A DNA stretch of 64,000 nucleotides from Opitutia bacterium (GCA_947377865.1 CANCHK010000001.1:1-64000), one strand, 5' to 3'. Numbered from the stretch's first letter, positions 34,828 through 42,483 are shown. The notes: generated by a model not told the origin, from the sequence alone. Made by a program: numbers and translations.

Positions 34828-34849
34828 GAGAGCCGCAGAATCGAAGACT

Positions 34850-34950
34850 GAGTCGATGACAGAGGACTGCATCGAGGACAGAATAGACAAAACACCACTC
34901 GGCTAAGCCCCGTTTCGCTCGTTCATCAGTCTGCCCTCTGTCATCGACTC
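34850..34950. repeat. Palindromic spacer element with perfect 16-bp arms
   Basis: GAGTCGATGACAGAGG (34850-34865) and CCTCTGTCATCGACTC (34935-34950) are exact reverse complements separated by 69 nt. The adjoining words (ACTGCATCGAGGACAG and TCCGTCCTCGATTC) extend the symmetry imperfectly. The GATGACAGAGGACTG word also occurs at 26045-26060. This element fills the spacer between two secreted-protein genes. Confidence 0.7.
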
Positions 34951-34984
34951 CGTCCTCGATTCAGCCTTCAATCCTTAATCACTC

Positions 34985-35908
34985 ATGCGCTTCGTCCTCC
35001 TTCTTTTCGCCGCCCTGTTCGCCCTGAGTGGCTTTGCCGCCGACACTCCGGCCGACACCCCGGCGGCTAAGAAGCCTGCCCGCCAGGCCAAAAGCCAGAA
35101 CCAACTTCCCGACAGCGTCGTCGGGGTTCCTGACGAGGAGTACGCCAAAATCCGCCGAGCGCTGATGATGTCTTACGGCAACGAAACCATCTCGGCCGCC
35201 CGCAAGCGCCTCGCCGAGCTCAAGGAACGTACCCGTTTCACCACTGGTCGAAACGAAGCCGAAGACCTCCGTCTGGATTTCGAGAAAGCCCGCGATGAGA
35301 TGGTAAAAGCGACGCTCGATTCCGTGCTGAAGATCGACCCGTCGATCAACAAGGATTCCGTGGTGTTCACGCTTAACGCCGTCGAAGAGGCCACCAAGAA
35401 GCGCGGCCAGGAAGCGACGCAACGGGCCCGCGAGAAAGAAGCCGAGGAGGCAAAGGAGCGAAAGAAGTCTGCTCCAGAAGCCAAACCCGACACGCCCGGC
35501 GCCAAAGCAGATGAATCGAAGCCAATGACGACGGCCCAGCTACTAGCCGACGTTGAAGGCGTCTCGCCCGAAGACATGAAGAAATTCCGCGTTGCCGCCC
35601 TCGCCGCCCAGAAGGACCCTCAGGTTAAAGAACTGAAAGCCAAGCAGAACGAAATGCGTAAGCAGGCTGAGTTCGCCTCTGTCGACGAGAAGAAGAATAT
35701 GCGCAGCGACTTCGAAGTCCTAACGGCGGACATGCGTAAGGCCAACATCGCTGCCATCGGTAAGGCAGCCCCTTCCCTCGCCAAGGAAACCCTTGAAAAG
35801 ATCATGGAAGCCATCGAAGAGCGCACCAAGACTGCGGCCTCAAAAAAGGCGACGACCAAGTCCACCAAGACCCCGCTCAAGCCCTTCCCGTTCGGGGATA
35901 AGAAGTGA
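34985..35908 (+). CDS. Secreted helical protein with two copies of the local module
   Basis: A 307-residue protein with signal peptide MRFVLLLFAALFALSGFAA. It carries two modules of about 95 residues: residues about 40-138 (GVPDEEYAKIRRALMMSYGN to NAVEEATKKR) and about 188-288 (GVSPEDMKKFRVAALAAQKD to IMEAIEERTKTAA), joined by a charged linker. Each module has GV(P/S)xE, a KxLxELKxRxxF or RKQAEFAS segment, a charged helix and a D/APS(I/L) turn followed by a final (A)xEE helix. The second module closely matches the protein at 36153. The C-terminus is lysine-rich. Helical secreted proteins with a PE(D/Q) opening recall Spy/CpxP-type chaperones, but no definite LTxxQ repeat is present. Confidence 0.8.
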   Translation: MRFVLLLFAALFALSGFAADTPADTPAAKKPARQAKSQNQLPDSVVGVPDEEYAKIRRALMMSYGNETISAARKRLAELKERTRFTTGRNEAEDLRLDFEKARDEMVKATLDSVLKIDPSINKDSVVFTLNAVEEATKKRGQEATQRAREKEAEEAKERKKSAPEAKPDTPGAKADESKPMTTAQLLADVEGVSPEDMKKFRVAALAAQKDPQVKELKAKQNEMRKQAEFASVDEKKNMRSDFEVLTADMRKANIAAIGKAAPSLAKETLEKIMEAIEERTKTAASKKATTKSTKTPLKPFPFGDKK

Positions 35909-35932
35909 GACGCGGCGCCAAGGACGCCGCGA

Positions 35933-35953
35933 GGGGTAGGGGTAGGGGTAGGG
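35933..35953 (+). repeat. GGGGTA repeat with quadruplex potential
   Basis: GGGGTAGGGGTAGGGGTAGG followed by G gives four G-runs within 21 nt, 25 nt after the stop of the preceding gene. It overlaps the left arm of the palindrome at 35941-36066. Confidence 0.6.
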
Positions 35954-36066
35954 ACACGGACAGGAGCCAAGCATGAGGCAAGTCTCGGGGACAGCTACAG
36001 GCTACTCTGCCCTGCGTCTGGATCTGCCCCTAGGTATCGAAACCTGTCCGTGTCCCTACCCCTACC
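35941..36066. repeat. Palindromic spacer element with perfect 24-bp arms
   Basis: The left arm at 35941-35964 (GGTAGGGGTAGGGACACGGA then CAGG) and the right arm at 36043-36066 (CCTGTCCGTGTCCCTACCCC then TACC) are exact reverse complements across all 24 nt, with a 78-nt centre. RNA or single-stranded DNA from this region would form a long stem whose arms include the G-rich and C-rich GGGGTA/TACCCC words. It lies between two genes of the secreted family. Confidence 0.82.
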
Positions 36067-36152
36067 TCTCATCAAACATCCATTCAGCCCTCTTGTTTAG
36101 TATCAACTTCCCCCCGTTGTTGGGGTTAACTTTATAACCCTCCCCTACCCCT

Positions 36153-36701
36153 ATGAATAAGCTCTTCCCCCTGCTCTTTGCCGCCGCCATCGGTTCCGCC
36201 GCGACCTACTTCGTGATGGACGCTCGGCATTCCGCCGCTGTTCCCGCCGCGACTATCGCCGTCGAGAAGACCCCCACCCCCAAGTTCGCCGGAAAGTCCG
36301 CGACCCCCAGTGCCGAGACTCCAGCCTCAGACAGCCCGCGCAAATCCGGTGGCTCAAAGTTCGCCGGCAAAGGAAGCTTCCTTCCCGAAGAGATCGACGG
36401 CGTCACGCCTGAGCAGCTCAACAAGTGCAAGACGGCCATGTTTAAGACCTTCCAGGACGAAGGCGTCAAAGCCGCCCGCGAAAAGCTAACCGAACTCCGC
36501 AAGGAAGCCGAATATGCTTCCGACGACGAGAAGAAGAACCTGCGCACGCAATTCGAAGATGCCATGCTGGAAGTCCGCAAGGCGACCAAGGTCGCCATGA
36601 TGGCAGCCGACGCCGATATCACCGACGACGCTGCCGACAAGGTCTTGGACGCCGTCGAAGAGCGCCTGAAGCAGCGCATGCAAAACGGTAAGAAGAAGTA
36701 A
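36153..36701 (+). CDS. Membrane-anchored or secreted helical protein with one copy of the local module
   Basis: A 182-residue protein with an N-terminal hydrophobic segment (LFPLLFAAAIGSAATYFVM) lacking a clear cleavage site, so it may stay anchored. A Pro/Ser/Lys linker leads to the module at about residues 80-178: IDGVTPEQLNKCKTAMFKTF, KLTELRKEAEYASDDEKKNL and a final VLDAVEERLKQRMQ helix, ending NGKKK. It is nearly parallel to the second module of the protein at 34985. The GVTPEQ opening resembles the LTPEQ motif of periplasmic Spy/CpxP-like proteins, a hint only. The leader just before the ATG is C-rich (CCCTCCCCTACCCCT). Confidence 0.8.
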   Translation: MNKLFPLLFAAAIGSAATYFVMDARHSAAVPAATIAVEKTPTPKFAGKSATPSAETPASDSPRKSGGSKFAGKGSFLPEEIDGVTPEQLNKCKTAMFKTFQDEGVKAAREKLTELRKEAEYASDDEKKNLRTQFEDAMLEVRKATKVAMMAADADITDDAADKVLDAVEERLKQRMQNGKKK

Positions 36702-36738
36702 TCGAAAAACAGAGGGGTGGGCTGACTGAATACAAGGG

Positions 36739-36889
36739 GTAGGGCTGACCACCCTTGGTCAGCCGTGTCTTTAGGTAGGGGCGCGACTGCGTCGCGTCCG
36801 TTCGCCGGGGAACGTGCGAATCACCGGGCATAATCCTTGGGCCCAGCCGACATCCTCAACCCACGGACGCCACGCAGTGGCGCCCCTAC
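36739..36889. repeat. Cluster of three GTAGGG hairpins, including one inverted pair
   Basis: Units are 36739-36764 (GTAGGG then CTGACCACCCTTGGTCAG), 36775-36800 (GTAGGGGCGCGACTGCGTCG, stem GCGAC/GTCGC, loop TGC) and inverted 36864-36889 (CGGACGCCACGCAGTGGCGC then CCCTAC; in forward sense a stem GCCAC/GTGGC with loop TGC). The second and third form a REPIN with 63 nt between. Stem words differ while loop TGC, flanks GTAGGG and TCCG, and the 26-nt length are kept. Confidence 0.72.
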
Positions 36890-36907
36890 CCAAGACAAAA
36901 GATACCC

Positions 36908-37090
36908 ACCAAAAGGGGGACCGGAGACTGGATGGTTAGCTGGAGGGGGTCGTTTCCCTCTGTCATCCGCCATCGATTCAGCCCTCTTGCATACCACCTC
37001 CCCTGTCCGATTCCGCCCATGGATTCCATTTTTCCGACCTAACCCCATTCAGTCTGGAACTCCCCCGACCGAATGGCATCTAATACCCCC
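36908..37090. repeat. Remainder of spacer with isolated repeat words
   Basis: This stretch contains AAAAGGGGGACCGGAGACTGG (from about 36911), the half-word seen as arms at 26.0 and 42.1 kb, and CCCTCTGTCATCCGCCATCG (from about 36956). No right arm for the CCGGAGACC word was found, so this may be a broken copy. No gene is seen; the promoter of the FAD oxidoreductase should lie near the right end. Confidence 0.45.
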
Positions 37091-39457
37091 ATGTCCCCTC
37101 GCGTCCTTTCCCTCCTCGGATTGTCCCTGCTGGCCACCGTCTCCGGCCGTGCCCAGTCCGCCGACACGGTCTTCATCGAAGCCGAGTCCCTTGCCTCGCA
37201 TGGCGGCTGGAAACTCGACACTTCCTTCACAAACATTGTCGGTTCGCCTTACCTTCTGGCCCACGGTCTGGGTAAGCCCGTCGCCGACGCCACGGGCTCG
37301 GTCCATATCGAGTCTGCCGGCGAATACCGCGTCTGGGTGCGCACCAAGGATTGGGTTGCCCACTGGAACGCCCCTGGTACGCCCGGACGATTCCAACTCA
37401 TCGTCAACGGACAGCCCGTCGCCGCCGAGTTCGGCACCAAGGGCGCCGAGTGGAATTGGCAAGAAGGCGGCAAGGTCACCCTACCCGCGGGCGATGTGAA
37501 GCTCGCGCTCCATGACCTGACCGGTTTTGCAGGCCGTGCCGACGCCATCCTTTTCAGCAAGGACACCTCCTTTACCCCGCCCGAAGGCGAAGCGCTCGTC
37601 GCCGCCCGTTCGAAGTGGAACAACCCCAAGGGCCCTGAAGACCAAGGTGAGTTCGATCTCGTCGTCGTCGGCGGTGGTTACGGCGGCATGGGCGCGGCGC
37701 TCTCCGCCTCTCGTCAGTCTCTCAAGGTAGCCTTCATCCAAGATCGTTTCGTGCTCGGCGGTAACGGCAGCTCCGAAATCGGCGTCTGGGCGATGGGCGG
37801 CACCACCCGCGGCAAGTACCCTCACCTCGGCGAGATCATCGAGGAGATCGGTGATCGTTCGACCGATAGCCCTGGCCGCGTCGACAGCTTCGGCGACGAC
37901 CTCAAGGAAAAGGTTGTTCGGAACGAGAAGAACATCACCCTCTTCCTCGGCCACTTCGCCACCGGCGTCATCATGGAAGGCAATCGCATCGCCGCCGTGA
38001 AGGCCATCGACGTCAAGACCGGCCTCGAGAAGGTCTTCCGCGCGAAGTTCGTGGCAGATACCACCGGACACGGCTGGGTCGGCGCCTACGCTGGCGCGAA
38101 GTATCAGATCGAAAAGGACAAGCGCATGGGCATGTCCAACATGTGGTTCTATCAGGACGAAGCGCAGGCCGTCTCCTGGCCTGCCACCCCATGGGCGTTA
38201 CCGCTCGAGCTCGGCGACTTCCCTCCCCTCAATAAGTCCAAGGCAAAGATTGATGATAAGCCCTTCATGAAGGCCGAATGGTTCTGGGAATCTGGATTCG
38301 ACCAGGACCCGATCAATGGCCTCGAGTATATCCGTGACTGGAATTTCCGTGCGATCTACGGCGCCTTCTCCGCGCTCAAGAACGGGGCGGAAAAGGATAA
38401 GTACGCCCACGCCGACCTCAAGTGGGCCTCCCACGTCGGCGGCCCGCGCGAATCCCGCCTGCTCACGGGTGATATCGTGCTGAACAAGCAGGACATCATC
38501 ACGCGCAAGGAGTTCGACGACGGCTGCGTGCCGACCACCTGGGACATCGACCTCCACTACGCCCGCGAACAGTACGCCAAGAAATTCCCGGAAAACCCGT
38601 TCATCTCACGCGCTGCCTTCGGCTACGTCGGCGCGGACGGCAAAGGCATCGCCGCCGTGGACCGTCGCAACGGCTACCCGCTGCCCTACCGCCTGTTCTA
38701 CTCCGAGAACATCGGCAACCTCTTCATGGCCGGCCGACATATCTCCGTCACACATGAGGCCCTCGGCACCGTCCGCGTGATGCGCACCATCGGCATGATG
38801 GGCGAGGTCGTCGGCAAAGCGGCCTACCTCGCCGTACGTGAGAACAGCGATCCGCGCGGCGTCTACCAGAAGCACCTCCCTGACCTCCTCAAGCTCCTGG
38901 AACAGCCTGGCCGCATGCGTCGCAGCGACCTGCGCTCGGACCTCTTCCTCGATACCTCGATTGCCGACTATAAGGAACTCCCCGTCGGCCGCATGAACCT
39001 TGATCTCACCAAGGGAACTCCGTCGAAGCTCAGCGAGGACGATGTCAAAGAACTCGCCAAACTCGGGGGTATCGTCGTCGACGACGCGCAGGCGAAGTAC
39101 GAAGGCAAGTGGACCGAAGGCCACGGCCTCGCCCACCTCGGCGCGGGCTACCACTATGCCTCCGGCTCCGGCAATCGCGCCACCTACACTTTCGAGGTCA
39201 AGGACGCCGGTAAGTACGAGCTCCGCGGCTACTGGCAGGGCCACGAGAACCGCTCGGGCAACTCCTTGCTGACGATTAACCGAGCTGGCGAGAAGCCCGT
39301 CACCCTCCGCCTCAACCAGAAGGTCGGCGAAATCGAACAGGCCAATAAGCTCGGCAAGTTCCAGTTCGCCGCCGGCACTCACACGCTCGTGCTTTCTACC
39401 GAAGGCGCCAAGGGCAGCGTGCAGGCCGACGCCTTCCAGCTGGTCCTCGCCGACTAA
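37091..39457 (+). CDS. Secreted FAD-dependent oxidoreductase with carbohydrate-binding-like flanking domains
   Basis: A 788-residue exported protein; signal peptide VLSLLGLSLLATVSGRAQ (start at the ATG at 37091, 6 codons inside the track ORF). Residues about 25-165 form a beta-sandwich-like module (VFIEAESLASHGGW, AGEYRVWVRTKDW). The FAD-binding Rossmann motif VVVGGGYGGMGAALSASRQS begins at about residue 193, followed by LGGNGSSEIG; this matches the FAD_oxidored family. The body runs to about 620. The C-terminal 135 residues form a second beta-sandwich (GHGLAHLGAGYHYASGSGNR, AGKYELRGYWQGHENRSGN) like golvesin/xanthan-lyase CBM-type modules. A flavoenzyme outside the cytoplasm, framed by likely sugar-binding modules, suggests a polysaccharide or sugar substrate. 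It is followed 3 bp later by the NosR-like/ApbE gene. Confidence 0.88.
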   Translation: MSPRVLSLLGLSLLATVSGRAQSADTVFIEAESLASHGGWKLDTSFTNIVGSPYLLAHGLGKPVADATGSVHIESAGEYRVWVRTKDWVAHWNAPGTPGRFQLIVNGQPVAAEFGTKGAEWNWQEGGKVTLPAGDVKLALHDLTGFAGRADAILFSKDTSFTPPEGEALVAARSKWNNPKGPEDQGEFDLVVVGGGYGGMGAALSASRQSLKVAFIQDRFVLGGNGSSEIGVWAMGGTTRGKYPHLGEIIEEIGDRSTDSPGRVDSFGDDLKEKVVRNEKNITLFLGHFATGVIMEGNRIAAVKAIDVKTGLEKVFRAKFVADTTGHGWVGAYAGAKYQIEKDKRMGMSNMWFYQDEAQAVSWPATPWALPLELGDFPPLNKSKAKIDDKPFMKAEWFWESGFDQDPINGLEYIRDWNFRAIYGAFSALKNGAEKDKYAHADLKWASHVGGPRESRLLTGDIVLNKQDIITRKEFDDGCVPTTWDIDLHYAREQYAKKFPENPFISRAAFGYVGADGKGIAAVDRRNGYPLPYRLFYSENIGNLFMAGRHISVTHEALGTVRVMRTIGMMGEVVGKAAYLAVRENSDPRGVYQKHLPDLLKLLEQPGRMRRSDLRSDLFLDTSIADYKELPVGRMNLDLTKGTPSKLSEDDVKELAKLGGIVVDDAQAKYEGKWTEGHGLAHLGAGYHYASGSGNRATYTFEVKDAGKYELRGYWQGHENRSGNSLLTINRAGEKPVTLRLNQKVGEIEQANKLGKFQFAAGTHTLVLSTEGAKGSVQADAFQLVLAD

Positions 39458-39460
39458 CGG

Positions 39461-42079
39461 ATGCCGTCGCCCCGCGTCAGCGCCTGGCTGGTCAAAGGCT
39501 GGCGTCTCACGGCGCTGGTACTGGCCGCCCTGCTCCTGCAACGCACGACGCCGCTCACGGAATCGGCGCTGACACGTCTGGGGCTCGACGACGCCAAGGC
39601 GTTCTTCCCTGGCGCCAAGCGCCTGAAGTCCGGCCCTAACCAGACACTGCTGGTCCAGGACCAATACGGCAACCGCCTCGGACGGCTGGTCACAACTTCG
39701 CCCGACGCCGACAGCATCCTCGGCTACTCCGGCCCAAGCAACGTGCTCGTCGCACTGGACAACCAGGAGAAGATCGTCGGCACCCGTATCATTTCCAGCG
39801 ACGACACCCCGGAACACGTCGACGAACTGCGAGGCCGACCGGCGTTCGAGAAGTCATTCAAAGATTGGCGCCCCACAACGCAACCGGCGCCGAAGCTCGA
39901 GGCCTACGCGGGCTCGACGCTCACGGCCTATGCGATTACCGAATCGATCCAGAAGCGCCTGTCTGGGAATTACGTCTCACTGCGCTTCCCCACCGCGCTC
40001 TCGCTGAAGGAAGTCCAAGGCGCGGGCTTTGCTGACGCCACCAGCTTCGAACCCAACGTCCCTCGCCTCGGCTGGAACCTCGTGCGCGGGCCCAATCGCG
40101 CGCTGCTCGGCTATGTCGTGCGCTCCTCGCCTTCGGCGGACGAAGTCATCGGCTACGCCGGCCCGAGCGAGACGCTCATCGCGGTGGAACCCGACGGCCT
40201 CCGCCTCCGCAAGGTCATGTTGCGCTCGACCTACGATACCTCGGAATATGTCAGCCGCATCAAGGACCAGGAACCCGACCCCCAGGGTCGGACCTTCTTC
40301 AAGGAGCTGACGAAGTGGAACACGCGCGAGTGGGCCGAATTCGACTTCCGCAAAGGCGAGCTCGATACCGTCGCCGGCGCAACGCTCACCAGTTACGCCA
40401 TCGCCAAGGGACTCCAGACGCGCTTCGCCGATGACGCGCATGGCGGACATCGCGAGAAGCAGGACTCCCGGCAGCGCCTCCAGACCGCGGCACTCTGGTG
40501 CTTCCTCGTCGGCGCCTTGCTGATGACCTTCACGCCGCTGCATGGCCGGCCTGTCGTCCGGACCATCTGGCAAGTCCTGCTTGTCGGTGGCCTTGGCCTC
40601 TGGCTCGGCCAACTGCTTTCCCTCTCCCTCTTCGCCGGCTGGGCCCGTCACGGCATCCCTTGGAGCCAAGCGCCCGCCCTGCTCATACTCGGAGCCGTCG
40701 CCCTACTCGTCCCCTGGGGTTCCCGACGTCAACTCTACTGCCACCATGCCTGCCCCCATGGGGCCGCCCAGGAGCTCCTCGGCGGCTTTAAGAGGCTCCA
40801 TCTTACCGTCCCCGCTCACTGGCATGCCTGGCTGGGCAAAGTGCCTGCCATCGCCCTTGCCGGGGCCTTTCTGGCCGCCTTGGCCTGGCCGCGTTGGAGC
40901 CTGGGCCAAGCCGAACCCTTTGACGCCTGGATTCTAGGAGTCGGGGTGGCCATTCCGCTAACCTTGGCCGTGGTAGGGTTGGTCGCCGCAGTTTTCGTTC
41001 CGCAAGCCTACTGTAAATATGGCTGCCCGACTGGCGCCCTCTTCAAATTCGTCCGCTCCGCGAACCAGGCCGAGTCTTGGGGGCGCCGTGACATCTGGGC
41101 AGGTCTCATCCTTGCGCTGGGAGCCGTCGTAACATTCCTACCCCGCTCGGAGTTAGCCGAAGAAGGACCTGCGGAGACCTCGGCGCGCCAGGCCATCACC
41201 GAACTACACGGAGCGGCTTTCGGCACGACTTGGACGGTGAAGGTGCGTGGTAGCGACGTCGATGCCGAGATCCTCAAGCGCGAGCTCGAAGCCGAGATCA
41301 ACCGCGTCGAGTTCTCGCTCTCGCATTGGCGCGAATCTTCCGTGACCGCTGACTTCAACCACCTTGAGTCCACGCAGCCCTTCGGCATCTCGGGAGAACT
41401 CGCTGACACCGTCGAATTCGCCCTGAAACTCAGCGCCGCCTCCGATGGCATGTACGATATCACGGTCGCTCCGTTGACGAACCTCTGGGGCTATGGCCCA
41501 TCGGGCAAGCAACCCGACCCCACGCCGGAACAGATCAAGGCTGCGCTCGTGAAAGTCGGGTGGCAGAAGCTCAAGCTCGATAAGGAGAACCTCTCTCTGG
41601 CCAAGAGTCACGAAGGGGTGAACCTCGACCTCGGCTCCGTGCTGCAGGGCTACGCCGCCGACCGTGCCGCGGCAATCCTCCGCGCCCAAGGACAGAACGA
41701 CTTCCTGATCGAGGTCGGAGGCGAGATCCTCGCGGCCGGGTCGTGGCGCGTGGGCATCGAAGACCCTTTCAATCCGCGGCTGATGCTGCAGACAATGCTA
41801 CTGTCGGACCGAGCGCTCAGCACCTCTGGACTTTACCGCGCCAAAAAGCTGGCCGCCGGCAAGCCCGTCTCGCACATCCTCTCGCCCAAGACCGGACGAC
41901 CCGTGGAGCCCACGCTCGAGATGGCCGTGGTATATCACGAAAGCTGCTTCCAGGCGGACGGTTGGTCGACCGCGCTGATGGCGGCTGGATTCACGCAGGC
42001 CAAAATCATCGCCCAGCGCGAACAGCTTGACGTCATCCTCGTCACCCCGGACAAGAAGGTGTGGCGAAGCGGTAAGTGA
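39461..42079 (+). CDS. NosR-like FMN-binding membrane protein fused to ApbE flavin transferase
   Basis: An 872-residue multi-domain membrane protein. After an N-terminal helix (LTALVLAALLLQ) come two FMN_bind-type domains; the first ends EAYAGSTLTAYAITESIQ at about residue 155 and the second ends DTVAGATLTSYAIAKGLQ at about 315, the second with the full GATxT motif in which Thr carries covalent FMN. Then about six membrane helices with two CX3CP motifs, CHHACPHGAAQE at about 427 and CKYGCPTGALF at about 518, as in NosR/NapH proteins. Residues about 570-872 form an ApbE domain (HGAAFGTTWTVKVRG, VNLDLGSVLQGYAADRA, SHILSPKTGRPVEP, DGWSTALMAAG), which attaches FMN to such Thr residues. The protein therefore may flavinylate itself and carry electrons across the membrane. 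Confidence 0.88.
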   Translation: MPSPRVSAWLVKGWRLTALVLAALLLQRTTPLTESALTRLGLDDAKAFFPGAKRLKSGPNQTLLVQDQYGNRLGRLVTTSPDADSILGYSGPSNVLVALDNQEKIVGTRIISSDDTPEHVDELRGRPAFEKSFKDWRPTTQPAPKLEAYAGSTLTAYAITESIQKRLSGNYVSLRFPTALSLKEVQGAGFADATSFEPNVPRLGWNLVRGPNRALLGYVVRSSPSADEVIGYAGPSETLIAVEPDGLRLRKVMLRSTYDTSEYVSRIKDQEPDPQGRTFFKELTKWNTREWAEFDFRKGELDTVAGATLTSYAIAKGLQTRFADDAHGGHREKQDSRQRLQTAALWCFLVGALLMTFTPLHGRPVVRTIWQVLLVGGLGLWLGQLLSLSLFAGWARHGIPWSQAPALLILGAVALLVPWGSRRQLYCHHACPHGAAQELLGGFKRLHLTVPAHWHAWLGKVPAIALAGAFLAALAWPRWSLGQAEPFDAWILGVGVAIPLTLAVVGLVAAVFVPQAYCKYGCPTGALFKFVRSANQAESWGRRDIWAGLILALGAVVTFLPRSELAEEGPAETSARQAITELHGAAFGTTWTVKVRGSDVDAEILKRELEAEINRVEFSLSHWRESSVTADFNHLESTQPFGISGELADTVEFALKLSAASDGMYDITVAPLTNLWGYGPSGKQPDPTPEQIKAALVKVGWQKLKLDKENLSLAKSHEGVNLDLGSVLQGYAADRAAAILRAQGQNDFLIEVGGEILAAGSWRVGIEDPFNPRLMLQTMLLSDRALSTSGLYRAKKLAAGKPVSHILSPKTGRPVEPTLEMAVVYHESCFQADGWSTALMAAGFTQAKIIAQREQLDVILVTPDKKVWRSGK

Positions 42080-42100
42080 GGACTGATTTAATTAGGTATC

Positions 42101-42130
42101 GGCGGTTGGCGGTTAGCGGTCGGCGGTTGG
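42101..42130. repeat. GGCGGTTAGCGG-type dispersed repeat
   Basis: GGCGGTTGGCGGTTAGCGGT followed by CGGCGGTTGG, starting 21 nt after the NosR/ApbE stop. Same family as 25971, 34166 and the inverted array at 19568. A partial inverted copy (CCCAACCGCTGCC) occurs near 42352. Confidence 0.6.
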
Positions 42131-42145
42131 AGAAAGACAGCGCGC

Positions 42146-42335
42146 CAAAGGGGGACCGGAGACCGGATGGTATTTTCGGGTCTCAGGTCTCGGCTGCAGG
42201 TACGGGGACAGGATCAGGTTCGGGAATCAGTCCCGGGCCCCGAACCTGCATCTGCTCACCCGTACCCGGTTCCCGATCACCGAGACCTGAAAAATGCGAG
42301 CCCCCGCCAATTATCCGGTCTCCGGTTTCCCTTTG
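42146..42335. repeat. Composite palindromic element with 23-bp arms
   Basis: The left arm 42146-42168 and right arm 42313-42335 match as reverse complements at 21 of 23 positions around the core CCGGAGACCGGAT. Inner words are also mirrored: TCAGGTCTCGGC near 42181 against CACCGAGACCTGA near 42278, and GGATCAGGTTCGGG near 42210 against CCCCGAACCTGCATC near 42237. The element is about 190 nt, the same order as the one at 26009-26190, with no gene inside. Confidence 0.72.
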
Positions 42336-42374
42336 AGTTTCGTCTGTGTTCCCAACCGCTGCCACCTGTCTTGG

Positions 42375-42467
42375 GTAGGGACGGCTCTCCGAGCCGTCCG
42401 CACGGCGGGCTCGGAGAGCCACGCCCTACCAGACGCAAGAGCGGCTGACCAAGGGTGGCGACCCTAC
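42375..42467. repeat. Cluster of three GTAGGG hairpins with one REPIN-like pair
   Basis: Unit 42375-42400 is identical to 26210-26235 (GTAGGGACGGCTCTCCGAGC). The inverted partner 42403-42429 equals 26271-26296 except for a change and one extra base near the CCCTAC end. A third unit, GGCTGACCAAGGGTGGCGAC then CCTAC (42443-42467), resembles 19351-19376, but its stem is disrupted by CGA in place of TCAG. The pair spacing shrank from 35 nt at 26 kb to 2 nt here. Confidence 0.7.
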
Positions 42468-42483
42468 CCAAGGCAAGCACTCT

